Shown here: piece after piece, positions 1 through 6,737 of the stretch | How the letters are laid out: every line of letters begins with the position of its first letter | Position numbering within the stretch: position 1 is the first letter of the stretch | NCBI GenBank assembly: GCA_029548025.1 | Contig: JAKPOE010000044.1 | Location: 1-10,469, forward strand | DNA: 10,469 nt | From: Spirochaetota bacterium | Lineage (GTDB): Bacteria > Spirochaetota > UBA4802 > UB4802 | Reading direction: 5' to 3' | Made by a program: the position numbers and the translations under genes | The notes under the pieces: model-generated | Told to the model about the DNA's origin: nothing | The model's database searches: none | What the model saw: the letters and a program-made list of their open reading frames with translations, nothing else

Positions 1-614
1 TCCGGGAGATGGTTAAACAGGGAACATTCAGAGAAGATTTGTACTACCGGCTTAATGTTATGCCTATTTATCTTCCACCGTTAAAAGAACGCAAAGAGGA
101 TATTCCTCTTTTCATTGATTATTTTTTAAAACGATTTACCAGTGAATATGGTAGAACAATTACTCTTGATTTACAATCGCGATTATATTTAACCGATTAC
201 CACTGGCCTGGCAATGTGCGACAACTGGAAAATGTCATCAAGCGTCTTGTATTGCTTTCAACAGAGGATGTTGTAAAGCTGGATATTGTTAAAAGTGTAC
301 TGGAGTTTGAAGAATATAACAAACCGGCAGTGCAACAAGATGTATATGCTGCCATACCCTCGACTATAGCAACGGCACCTGTTCATGAAAGTTTTGATAA
401 TGGCGATACTATTAGCGATAACGATACTACCTTGCAGGATGAAACGGTAAAAACACTTGATGAAGTAGAAAAAGAATATATTGAGAAAATGTTAAAGCAG
501 TTTAACTTCAACATATCAGTAACGGCAAAAGCTATTAATGTTTCCAGAAAAACAATGCATAATAAATTGAAAAAATATAATATAGCGATAAAAAAGACTG
601 TAGCTGATGATTAA
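1..614 (+). CDS. Sigma-54-dependent NtrC-family transcriptional regulator, 3' part
   Basis: This is the C-terminal part of a bacterial enhancer-binding protein that uses ATP to open sigma-54 RNA polymerase promoters. The frame is open to the left edge (codons from base 3), so the ATG at 9 is internal: the residues around it match the conserved AAA+ stretch before the arginine-finger segment FREDLYYRLNV. Counting from that Met, the Arg-finger segment is at 7-17, PPLKERKEDIP at 23-33 and the sensor II motif WPGNVRQLE at 66-74. A linker at about 101-148 follows, then a Fis-type helix-turn-helix at about 150-192 (NISVTAKAINVSRKTMHNK), which binds upstream DNA sites. The GAFTGA loop, Walker motifs and any receiver domain lie outside the window, so the input signal is unknown. 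The linker is rich in Asp and Thr and longer than I would expect. No -24/-12 sigma-54 promoter was recognised just downstream, so its targets cannot be inferred here. Confidence 0.95.
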   Translation, partial: REMVKQGTFREDLYYRLNVMPIYLPPLKERKEDIPLFIDYFLKRFTSEYGRTITLDLQSRLYLTDYHWPGNVRQLENVIKRLVLLSTEDVVKLDIVKSVLEFEEYNKPAVQQDVYAAIPSTIATAPVHESFDNGDTISDNDTTLQDETVKTLDEVEKEYIEKMLKQFNFNISVTAKAINVSRKTMHNKLKKYNIAIKKTVADD

Positions 615-685
615 GGAATAATGAAGAAATTATTATACAATAGGTCGCAAAGAATGTTAAATTTCAGAAGAACTTCCCTTCATTT

Positions 686-712
686 TTGATCATTAATACT
701 ACGGATTATAAT
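686..712 (+). promoter_or_regulatory. Candidate sigma-70-type promoter before the kelch gene
   Basis: TTGATC (686-691) and a perfect TATAAT (707-712) are separated by 15 bp, which is short of the usual 17. Transcription would start near 719, giving a leader of about 50 nt before the kelch ATG at 770. A second perfect TATAAT lies at 759-764, so close to the ATG that it would give an almost leaderless transcript; no matching -35 is seen for it. In DNA this AT-rich such boxes arise by chance, so the call is weak. The rest of 615-769 shows only small A/T stems and no convincing terminator. Confidence 0.3.
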
Positions 713-769
713 GATAGTGTTATTATTTTTTGTTAATAGCTAATTTATTAATAGAGTATATAATACAAT

Positions 770-1753
770 ATGAATAAGGATACATATATATATAAATTTG
801 TTTTTGGAACTCTAATGGCTATTCTTTTAATTGTCATAGGTTCCTCGCTACTAAGAGGATTTAGTGATAAGGAGTCAAGTTTTACGCGCTATCTTCTTAA
901 TGCTCCTTTTAATGGACGTGCCGGACACACCTGTACAGTATTTAAAGGTAAATTATGGCTTATTGGCGGCTGGGATGGTAATAATCCATACAACGATGTA
1001 TGGTATTCAAAAGAGGGTCTTCACTGGTATAGTGCTGGAGAGATGCCTTTTAAAAAGCGGGCCGGACACACTGCATTTGTTTTTAATGATAAGCTGTATG
1101 TGGTAGGTGGGCTTTCATTTGATGAATGTAAAAATATTATTGATATGAATGATGTGTGGGTTAGTGATGATGGAATGAACTGGCAGTGTATAAAAGAAAC
1201 TGCTGAGTTTATGCCGCGAGGTGGACATGCCTGCGCTTTATTTAAAAATAAAGTCTACTTAGTAGGTGGTATAGCATGCGGTGCCGAAGCATATAAAACC
1301 GAAGATGGTGTAAACTGGAACAGGCTTGCAAACAAACTACCTTTTGGTTCTCGGGGTGGGCATGTTTTAACAAATTTCAAAAACAAATTGTGGCTGATTG
1401 GTGGAATACGTGTTGACAGAAACAATAATTTTATGAGCTTTAGTGATGTATGGAATTCAGGTGATGGAATTCACTGGAAAAAGGTAGCAAGCGACATGCC
1501 CTTTTTTGCTGGTGGCGGTCATGGCTGTGTTGTTTATAAAAATTCTTTATGGGTAATCGGTGGTTTTAGAAAAGGGGGTACGGTGTATCGCTCTGATGAT
1601 GGAATGAATTGGGAATTATTTAACAGCTTTACTCCCATGGGGGAACGCGTTTCACATAGTTGTACAGTTTTCAAAGACAGGATAATTATAATAGGTGGTT
1701 TTGATGGTACAGGATTTAAAAATGATGTATGGGCGTTTAAAACGCTGGAGTAA
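770..1753 (+). CDS. Membrane-anchored six-bladed kelch-repeat protein
   Basis: This 327-residue protein is predicted to be a beta-propeller held at the inner membrane and facing the periplasm. A single hydrophobic segment (about 9-29) follows a short N-terminus and acts as an uncleaved anchor or signal peptide. Six kelch blades follow. Each opens with a Gly-His type motif (RAGH 50-53, RAGH 97-100, RGGH 150-153, RGGH 195-198, GGGH 248-251, RVSH 293-296). Each has the diagnostic Gly-Gly after a hydrophobic strand (66-67, 113-114, 166-167, 211-212, 264-265, 309-310). Between blades sits an [S/T]x[D/E]GxxW motif (80-86, 132-138, 177-183, 230-236, 275-281). Kelch propellers bind proteins or glycans, or serve as enzyme scaffolds; no catalytic residues of the galactose oxidase type were recognised, so the function is unknown. 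No good Shine-Dalgarno precedes the ATG at 770. The gene's 3' end overlaps the downstream glycosyltransferase gene, suggesting one transcript. Confidence 0.88.
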   Translation: MNKDTYIYKFVFGTLMAILLIVIGSSLLRGFSDKESSFTRYLLNAPFNGRAGHTCTVFKGKLWLIGGWDGNNPYNDVWYSKEGLHWYSAGEMPFKKRAGHTAFVFNDKLYVVGGLSFDECKNIIDMNDVWVSDDGMNWQCIKETAEFMPRGGHACALFKNKVYLVGGIACGAEAYKTEDGVNWNRLANKLPFGSRGGHVLTNFKNKLWLIGGIRVDRNNNFMSFSDVWNSGDGIHWKKVASDMPFFAGGGHGCVVYKNSLWVIGGFRKGGTVYRSDDGMNWELFNSFTPMGERVSHSCTVFKDRIIIIGGFDGTGFKNDVWAFKTLE

Positions 1754-2495
1754 TCAAAGTAACTGTTATTACGAAAATCATACACGTTTCACTACTATTA
1801 AAAAAATCATAAAAGTGGCGATAGTTATTCATATTGCCTTTGTTGTGTTAATGGGATCAATAATTATGTATTATGACAAGCATAATCCTTCAAATACTCC
1901 ATTGATGTACTATCGGGCATATATAAACAATTATACAGTGAAACCAGTGCAATGTGTACCCTTAAAAAAAATACCTGATGATATAAAGAAAATGGTAATC
2001 TCAATTGAAGATTATAAATTTTATAAACATAATGGTGTTGATATTGAGGCAATTAAACGAGCTCTCATCATTAATTATAAAGTTGGTTACAGGATGTATG
2101 GAGCCAGTACCATTACACAGCAGTTAGCACGAACGTTGTTTTTATTCCCGGTAAAGTCGATGATCAGAAAATATGCTGAATTAATTATAGCTTTAGAGAT
2201 GGAAGTATTATTAGACAAAGACAGGATTTTTGAATTGTATCTTAATTATTGCGAATGGGGAAAAGGTTTATTTGGCATAAAAAATGCATCCTATTATTAT
2301 TTCGGAAGAAATATTCACAATTTACGTAATGATGAAAAATCTCGCCTGCTGGCTATACTTGCAAATCCCATTATTTATTCCCCATATAAGTTTAAAGGTT
2401 CAAAACTTATAACCAATCGATATTATATATTAAAGTTTAGATACTATACCTATACTAAATATAAAAGTATGATGCAGTATGCTATAACCCGGTAA
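1722..2495 (+). CDS. mtgA: Monofunctional peptidoglycan glycosyltransferase (GT51)
   Basis: The product polymerises lipid II into glycan strands at the outer face of the inner membrane. Numbered from the ATG at 1722 (257 residues, close to E. coli MtgA), it has a basic cytoplasmic tail, one transmembrane helix (about 29-51), then a GT51 domain. Its signature motifs are EDYKFYKHNGVD with catalytic Glu96, GASTITQQLAR (127-137), RKYAE with the second acidic residue Glu153, KDRIFELYLN (166-175), YYYFG (191-195) and NPIIYSP (215-221). No transpeptidase domain follows, and the WG.G.FG pattern after the fourth motif is MtgA-like rather than class A PBP-like. The start is uncertain. In-frame options are GTG 1695, ATG 1704 (AGGTGG 5 nt upstream), ATG 1722 (AGGA 7 nt upstream) and ATG 1725. 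All lie inside the kelch gene, giving a 29-59 nt overlap and implying translational coupling. Confidence 0.92.
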   Translation: MMYGRLKRWSNQSNCYYENHTRFTTIKKIIKVAIVIHIAFVVLMGSIIMYYDKHNPSNTPLMYYRAYINNYTVKPVQCVPLKKIPDDIKKMVISIEDYKFYKHNGVDIEAIKRALIINYKVGYRMYGASTITQQLARTLFLFPVKSMIRKYAELIIALEMEVLLDKDRIFELYLNYCEWGKGLFGIKNASYYYFGRNIHNLRNDEKSRLLAILANPIIYSPYKFKGSKLITNRYYILKFRYYTYTKYKSMMQYAITR

Positions 2496-2591
2496 AAAAT
2501 TTGCACTATGCAAGCTCTTATGGATATGAAAGATAATACAAAAATGATTGTGGATATCAGCAGCTATTTGACCGCTTACACGATACTATAG

Positions 2592-3992
2592 ATGCAAAAT
2601 TTCCCCATACAAAGTAAAAGTTTTTCTGAAGATACTACGTTATCACGGCAATTGGGATTACCATCAGCTATTGCTATTGTTATTAGCCGTATCATAGGGT
2701 CGGGAATATTTCGCACACCAGGTCCAATTATGGCTCTGGTTGGCTCTACATTGCTTTTTGGAAGTGTATGGATAATTGGTGCTGTTATTACTATTTTTGC
2801 TGCTATTTGCTATGCCGAACTGGTTGCAATGATGCCACGCTCCGGGGGTCCATATGTTTATTTAAAAGAAGCATATGGCCCATTAATTGCATTTTTACGG
2901 GGATGGGCAATGTTCTTTGTTTCTGAAACAGGTGCTATAGCAGCGGTTGCTTTAGTTTTTGCTGAATATACGGTTGCTTCAATTACTCTTGTTTCTGGAG
3001 TTGTGCTATCCCATGCAGTTGTAGTAATGCTGGCGCTTCTTGTCATTGTTTTTCATACTTTCATTAATTGTTTTGGCGTAAAATTAAGCGGTGTTGTCCA
3101 GATAATAATAAGTTCTTCAAAAATAGTAGCACTGGGATATATTGTTGTTTCTTGCTTTTCCAATAATGGCGATATTCATAATTTTTATAATCCTCTTGTT
3201 CCTGAAAATTTTACATTTGCGCATATATTGGGAATAGGTGCTGCTCTCCGATATGCATTTTTTGCCTTCAGTGGATGGGAAGGTGCTACGTATGTTGCAG
3301 AAGAGGTTAAAAATCCCCGTAAAAATCTACCGTTATCATTATTTGTTGGTATTGCATGTGTACTTATTTTATATGCAAGCACTAATGCAGCATATCTTTT
3401 TCAGGTGCCGGTTCAGTATTTTTCTCAGTCAAAATGGATTGCGGTTGATGCATTGCAAAATGCATTGGGTGCCATTGGAGCATTGATTGTAGCGTATGCA
3501 GTCATTATAAACACTTTTGGAAATGTTGGCACTCAGATAATGGTGAAAGCCAGGACCTGGCATGCTATGGCATCAGATAATCTTTTTTTTAAGGTTTGTT
3601 CTACGGTTCATCCTGAATATAAAACCCCTAATAATGCAATAATTGTACAGGGAATATGGGCAAGCATACTTGTCCTTTTTGCATCTATGTATAAAGATTC
3701 ATATAAAGCTGTTATTGATTATTTCTCGGCAACCGGAACAATTTTCAATATTTTGACATTAGGCAGCGTAATTGTTTTGCGGAAAAAATATCCCGGTATT
3801 GTACGACCGTTTAAAGCATGGGGTTATCCTGTTACGGTTATACTGGTAATTTCATTCTATGTAGTATATTTAATTATAACATTTATAACTGCATTTGCAC
3901 CATCTCTTCTGGGAATAATTTTTACATTATCTGGACTGCTTTATTACTGGTACAAATCTGCAGGGAAAAGTAAAAATGAAGCTCCATACTAG
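2592..3992 (+). CDS. APC-superfamily amino acid permease
   Basis: This is a 466-residue polytopic inner-membrane transporter with about 12 hydrophobic helices, predicted to move amino acids by exchange or cation symport. TM1 carries the family's unwound substrate-binding motif (IGSGIFRTPG, 35-44). It is followed by SGGPYVYLKEAYGP (84-97), the TM6 region FAFSGWEGATYVAEE (222-236) with KNPRKNLP (238-245), the TM8-9 loop with R319 and the HPEYKTPNN stretch (338-346), and the RPFKAWGYPV segment (403-412). These patterns resemble the LAT/SLC7-like branch (AdiC, SteT, eukaryotic LAT). The substrate cannot be read from sequence. The ATG at 2592 directly abuts an in-frame TAG, so no longer N-terminus is possible, and no Shine-Dalgarno is visible. 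The 96-nt gap after mtgA has no recognised promoter or terminator, so co-transcription with mtgA is possible but unproven. Confidence 0.93.
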   Translation: MQNFPIQSKSFSEDTTLSRQLGLPSAIAIVISRIIGSGIFRTPGPIMALVGSTLLFGSVWIIGAVITIFAAICYAELVAMMPRSGGPYVYLKEAYGPLIAFLRGWAMFFVSETGAIAAVALVFAEYTVASITLVSGVVLSHAVVVMLALLVIVFHTFINCFGVKLSGVVQIIISSSKIVALGYIVVSCFSNNGDIHNFYNPLVPENFTFAHILGIGAALRYAFFAFSGWEGATYVAEEVKNPRKNLPLSLFVGIACVLILYASTNAAYLFQVPVQYFSQSKWIAVDALQNALGAIGALIVAYAVIINTFGNVGTQIMVKARTWHAMASDNLFFKVCSTVHPEYKTPNNAIIVQGIWASILVLFASMYKDSYKAVIDYFSATGTIFNILTLGSVIVLRKKYPGIVRPFKAWGYPVTVILVISFYVVYLIITFITAFAPSLLGIIFTLSGLLYYWYKSAGKSKNEAPY

Positions 3993-4045
3993 TTATTATG
4001 TCAAAATACTATTTAAAGAGTTTTAATTAACAGGATAGTGCTATC

Positions 4046-4050
4046 GGGAG
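4046..4050 (+). promoter_or_regulatory. Shine-Dalgarno that questions the start of the barrel gene
   Basis: GGGAG ends one base before the ATG at 4052, too close to serve it well. It lies 7 nt before an in-frame GTG at 4058, the best spacing available. The true start may therefore be GTG 4058, shortening the signal peptide by two residues while keeping its basic residue. Confidence 0.4.
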
Positions 4051-4051
4051 A

Positions 4052-5194
4052 ATGACAGTGCGTTGTTATATGCAAATAATTTGTTTACTGTATATCGTCA
4101 TACTCTGTCATGTCAATGTGTATGCTAACTATGAGCAAAAAGGAAGTGTTGGTGGTGAGCCTTTACAGGATGTATTTGTCATAAGTAGAAAAGATTGGCT
4201 GATTGTACCATATGTAAATTATAAACCCGAAACACAGCTGGCTGGTGGTGCTATATTCCTTACCTATTTTCAGGATATCGTTATGAATATACCTCCTATA
4301 AAATTAAGACCAACAACATTGCAAGTTTCAGTTACACAAACACAAAATGGTCAGTTTATGTTTCAGGTATTACCGGAATTTTATTTTTACCGGGATAGGT
4401 TCCATATCAAAAATGATTTCCAGTATATGGATTATTATGATAAATTTTATGGGATAGGTCAGGATACCTCGGATAAGCATAATGAATATTACCGTTCAAG
4501 GGTATTTGCATTCAAGAATGTTGCTGAATATGCTCTTGTTCCTAAATTATATATGGGATTAATCTATCATATTGATGTCAGGGAAACCACAAAAGCTGAA
4601 AGTGGCGGTTTAATTGATGCAAACCTGCTGCCCGGCGCAAAAGAGGGATTGGTGTCAGGGCTGGGATTTACTGTGAATTATGATAATCGTGATGATATTA
4701 TCTATACCCGAAGTGGGAGCTATGCAAATTTAAGTGTAATACAGTATTCCGAATATATAAAAAGTGATTTTAATTATACCAACATTACCTTTGATTTTCG
4801 TTATTTTGAGCCATTTTTGTTTTCACATATACTGGCTTTTCAGTTTTATACTGGATATATTGATGGAGAAGCACCATTTTACCTGCTTTCAATGCTGGGT
4901 GGCGATAAACTTATGCGCGGTTTGTACCAGGGCAGATACAGGGACAATGATGTAATGGTTGCACAGGTTGAATACCGGGTGCCACTTTTCTGGAGATTCA
5001 TTGCCTGTGGATTTGCAGGAGCAGGAGAGGTTGCCCCGGGGATGGATGATTTTAAAGTAGATGAGATAGTGTATGCATGGGGCGGTGGATTGCGATTTAA
5101 ACTAAGGGCAAACCAGGATTTAAATGTACGGATGGATGTTGGGTTTAGTAAAAATTTTATTGGTATTTATGCAACGATAGGAGAAGCAATTTAA
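4052..5194 (+). CDS. BamA/TamA-family outer-membrane beta-barrel without POTRA domains
   Basis: This 380-residue exported protein is predicted to form an Omp85-type beta-barrel in the outer membrane. A signal peptide covers 1-25 (Arg4, hydrophobic 8-22, cleavage after VYA). The mature part starts almost at once with barrel-like alternating strands. Family marks are the conserved DNRDD (211-215) followed by YTRSGSY (218-224), and the L6-loop region with Gly283-Gly284, the MRG triplet (288-290) and GRYRD (294-298) before VEYRVPLFW. These correspond to the surface-antigen (Bac_surface_Ag) domain shared by BamA, TamA and patatin-linked barrels. With only about 25 residues before the first strand there is no room for a POTRA domain, so it is unlikely to be the essential BamA. 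It resembles short barrels of unknown function in the superfamily. The C-terminus (ATIGEAI) lacks the usual terminal Phe or Trp. No partner gene is adjacent. The alternative GTG start at 4058 is noted separately. Confidence 0.85.
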   Translation: MTVRCYMQIICLLYIVILCHVNVYANYEQKGSVGGEPLQDVFVISRKDWLIVPYVNYKPETQLAGGAIFLTYFQDIVMNIPPIKLRPTTLQVSVTQTQNGQFMFQVLPEFYFYRDRFHIKNDFQYMDYYDKFYGIGQDTSDKHNEYYRSRVFAFKNVAEYALVPKLYMGLIYHIDVRETTKAESGGLIDANLLPGAKEGLVSGLGFTVNYDNRDDIIYTRSGSYANLSVIQYSEYIKSDFNYTNITFDFRYFEPFLFSHILAFQFYTGYIDGEAPFYLLSMLGGDKLMRGLYQGRYRDNDVMVAQVEYRVPLFWRFIACGFAGAGEVAPGMDDFKVDEIVYAWGGGLRFKLRANQDLNVRMDVGFSKNFIGIYATIGEAI

Positions 5195-5244
5195 AATAGA
5201 AAGGATTCTGACATTATACTATCATAATTGAAAGTTAAAAAGCA

Positions 5245-5269
5245 GATTCTGAGTCAAGCCCGGAATGAC
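5245..5269. repeat. Repeat fragment, GAATGAC-ended
   Basis: A 25-nt element runs from GATTCTGAGTC to CGGAATGAC. Read on the - strand it begins GTCATTCCGGGCTTGAC and ends GAATC, the same GTCAT...GAATC layout as the left arm of the repeat at 5375. A similar GGATTCTGAC sequence occurs at 5203-5212 and may be a remnant of another arm. Confidence 0.5.
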
Positions 5270-5295
5270 AATGTGTGGAGTCTGGAATGTTGAAC

Positions 5296-5361
5296 GTCAT
5301 CATGAACTGGTTTCAGGAGCTAACGCTGCATATTTTGATTCCGGAACATGTCCTGAATGAC
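5296..5361. repeat. Imperfect palindromic repeat, unit A
   Basis: The 66-nt unit starts GTCATCATGAAC and ends GTCCTGAATGAC. The first 25 nt (5296-5320) and the reverse complement of the last 25 nt (5337-5361) agree at 15 positions, including the outer GTCAT, with two further G-T pairs, around a 16-nt loop. The arms look diverged. GTCAT-bounded units of this kind resemble short dispersed repeats found between genes in many bacterial genomes; that comparison is from memory, not a search. Confidence 0.6.
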
Positions 5362-5374
5362 GATATGGTGACAT

Positions 5375-5450
5375 GTCATTCTGAAGCAAAGCCGAAGAAT
5401 CCGGTCGTTCAAAGGAGATGCTTCGGTCACTAACGCTTTTTCAGCATGAC
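5375..5450. repeat. Imperfect palindromic repeat, unit B
   Basis: The 76-nt unit starts GTCATTCTGAAGC and ends TTTTTCAGCATGAC. The outer 11 nt match the reverse complement of the end at 10 of 11 positions. An inner pair, GCCGAAGAATC and GATGCTTCGGT, matches at 9 of 11, with one arm carrying several extra bases. It lies 13 nt after unit A and shares the internal string CTAACGCT with it. RNA from either strand would fold into a long hairpin. Confidence 0.65.
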
Positions 5451-5490
5451 GCAGTACTATCCCATTTTTGAAAGCTCACAGAATAAAATG

Positions 5491-5519
5491 TTGAATAATC
5501 ATCATTTCAACGATACAAT
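5491..5519 (+). promoter_or_regulatory. Sigma-70-type promoter of the moxR operon
   Basis: TTGAAT (5491-5496) and TACAAT (5514-5519) are separated by exactly 17 bp, each with at most two differences from consensus. The expected start near 5526 gives a leader of about 50 nt before the ATG at 5578. It lies just after the repeat cluster and is the best promoter candidate in this gap. No operator palindrome is apparent over it. Confidence 0.55.
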
Positions 5520-5577
5520 GAATATCATAGGTTGCTATCGATTAAATTATTATCTTTTTCAATTATTATGATGTGCT

Positions 5578-6735
5578 ATGAAACGACCGGTAGAAGTATC
5601 AACAGGTGAATTAATCGAGATTCTGGATCGATATCTTCAGACTCAGGGGAAGGTCCACTATGCCATTAAAATAGTTGGATATCCCGGAGTTGGAAAATCA
5701 GCTATAGTCCAGCAGATTGCACATAAGCATAATTATTTATTTATTGATACTCGTTTAGCATTTAAAGAAAATGTTGATCTTGGTGGTTACCCCGTACCGG
5801 ATAACAACCAACAACGTATGGTATATTTCAGACCTCGTTTTATACCACCGGAAAAAGTACCTGAAGGCTATAATGGAATTTTGTGGTTTTTAGATGAAGC
5901 CAACAGGGCTCATCCAACGGTAATACAAACATTATTCCAGATTATCACCGAGCGTATGTGCGGTGAGCACGCATTACCCGATAAAACAGTTATAGTATTG
6001 GCAGGCAATTTGGGCGATTTGGACAATACCGTAATTACTGATTTTGATGATTCAGCCCTGGATGGAAGATTAGCAGTATTTAATCTTATCCCTGATGCAC
6101 AAAACTGGTTGCATTGGGCACTGGAAGAAGGAATACACCCCGCAGTAGTACGGTATATTAGCACCTATCCTGAACGGTTGTGGGATGAAAGGGGTGTTAA
6201 TCCTAATCCACGTGGATGGCATCAGATATCCGACACATTATATAAAGCCTATAACTTCCGCACTGAAGAACAATTGGTGTATTATTTACAGCATACTGAC
6301 TATAAGGTTTTGCAAAAAATTATTATTTCATTAATTGGCGAGGTTGCGGGAACTGATTTTATTTTACAATATGTTGCGCCTCGCGTTATAAGCTCGCAGG
6401 AAATATTGGCAGGTGATGAGCAAAAATTACAAAAACTGATTGCAGGTGATATACCTGCTGAAGACATGATGTGGGCACTTAACGGAGCGCTCAATAAGCT
6501 TTATAATGACAATCTGCATAGCAATGGAAAGCTTGGTGAAGATATACAAAAAGAACTTTTCCATGTATTACAGTTTATTGCATATACGCGCGCTGATATA
6601 CGGGTATCGTTCATGTATGCGCTTGTTCGTGATTGCGGCATCTTTACGCAGATACACGATGCGTTGAACTTTGAAGATGATCCCGTCAAAAAAAAGGATT
6701 TATTAGAAAAAATTCAGGTTTTCCTTGATGTTTAG
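5578..6735 (+). CDS. MoxR-type AAA+ ATPase
   Basis: This is a 385-residue cytoplasmic ATPase of the MoxR/AAA_5 type, a class that remodels or activates client proteins together with VWA-domain partners. Walker A is GYPGVGKS (34-41), Walker B is ILWFLDEANR (101-110, Asp106-Glu107), sensor 1 is LAGN (141-144), a likely Arg finger is in ALDGRL (Arg164), and sensor 2 is near PNPRGWHQIS (209-217, Arg212). A region of about 170 residues after the AAA+ core is helical and not recognised; it may be a partner-binding lid. The start at 5578 is chosen because MKRPVEVST leads straight into the AAA+ fold; neighbouring ATGs at 5568 and 5571 are in another frame. No Shine-Dalgarno is seen. The gene ends 2 nt before the VWA gene, so translation is probably coupled. 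An A8 tract (6688-6695) near the end is a possible slippage site but does not create a fusion. Confidence 0.9.
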   Translation: MKRPVEVSTGELIEILDRYLQTQGKVHYAIKIVGYPGVGKSAIVQQIAHKHNYLFIDTRLAFKENVDLGGYPVPDNNQQRMVYFRPRFIPPEKVPEGYNGILWFLDEANRAHPTVIQTLFQIITERMCGEHALPDKTVIVLAGNLGDLDNTVITDFDDSALDGRLAVFNLIPDAQNWLHWALEEGIHPAVVRYISTYPERLWDERGVNPNPRGWHQISDTLYKAYNFRTEEQLVYYLQHTDYKVLQKIIISLIGEVAGTDFILQYVAPRVISSQEILAGDEQKLQKLIAGDIPAEDMMWALNGALNKLYNDNLHSNGKLGEDIQKELFHVLQFIAYTRADIRVSFMYALVRDCGIFTQIHDALNFEDDPVKKKDLLEKIQVFLDV

Positions 6736-6737
6736 CG

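Larger units (their letters stand above)
5195..5577. other. Long intergenic region: palindromic repeats, then promoter
   Basis: This 383-nt stretch has no plausible gene on either strand. The left and middle parts (about 5203-5450) are more GC-rich than their surroundings and made of imperfect inverted repeats, annotated separately. The right part (5451-5577) is AT-rich and holds the probable promoter of the downstream operon. No rho-independent terminator with a clear T-tract was recognised after the barrel gene, although the palindromes could stop or stabilise its transcript. Confidence 0.7.

Noticed and set aside
759..764. Perfect TATAAT five bases before the kelch ATG, suggesting a leaderless transcript.
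   Set aside because: No -35 at proper spacing, and such hexamers are frequent in DNA of this composition.
1534..1785. Antisense and alternative-frame open frames inside the kelch gene and the other large genes.
   Set aside because: They overlap strongly supported coding sequence, have no family resemblance and lack start signals, so they are treated as chance frames.
2508..2591. A 27-codon reading frame that ends exactly where the permease ATG begins.
   Set aside because: It has no Shine-Dalgarno, no recognisable composition and is short enough to arise by chance; the abutting stop is only suggestive of a coupled leader peptide.
3993..4051. A possible terminator stem (AAAATACT...AGAGTTTT) after the permease gene.
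   Set aside because: The pairing is weak, almost all A-T, and has no clear T-tract after a GC-rich stem.
5203..5450. Repeated short sequences considered as a CRISPR array or a structured RNA gene.
   Set aside because: The units are diverged palindromes of unequal length without regular spacers, and no conserved RNA or tRNA fold was recognised.
6688..6735. An A8 tract near the end of the moxR gene, where a -1 slip would enter the frame of the following VWA gene.
   Set aside because: In that frame a TGA occurs at 6726-6728, before the VWA start, so slippage cannot give a fused protein.
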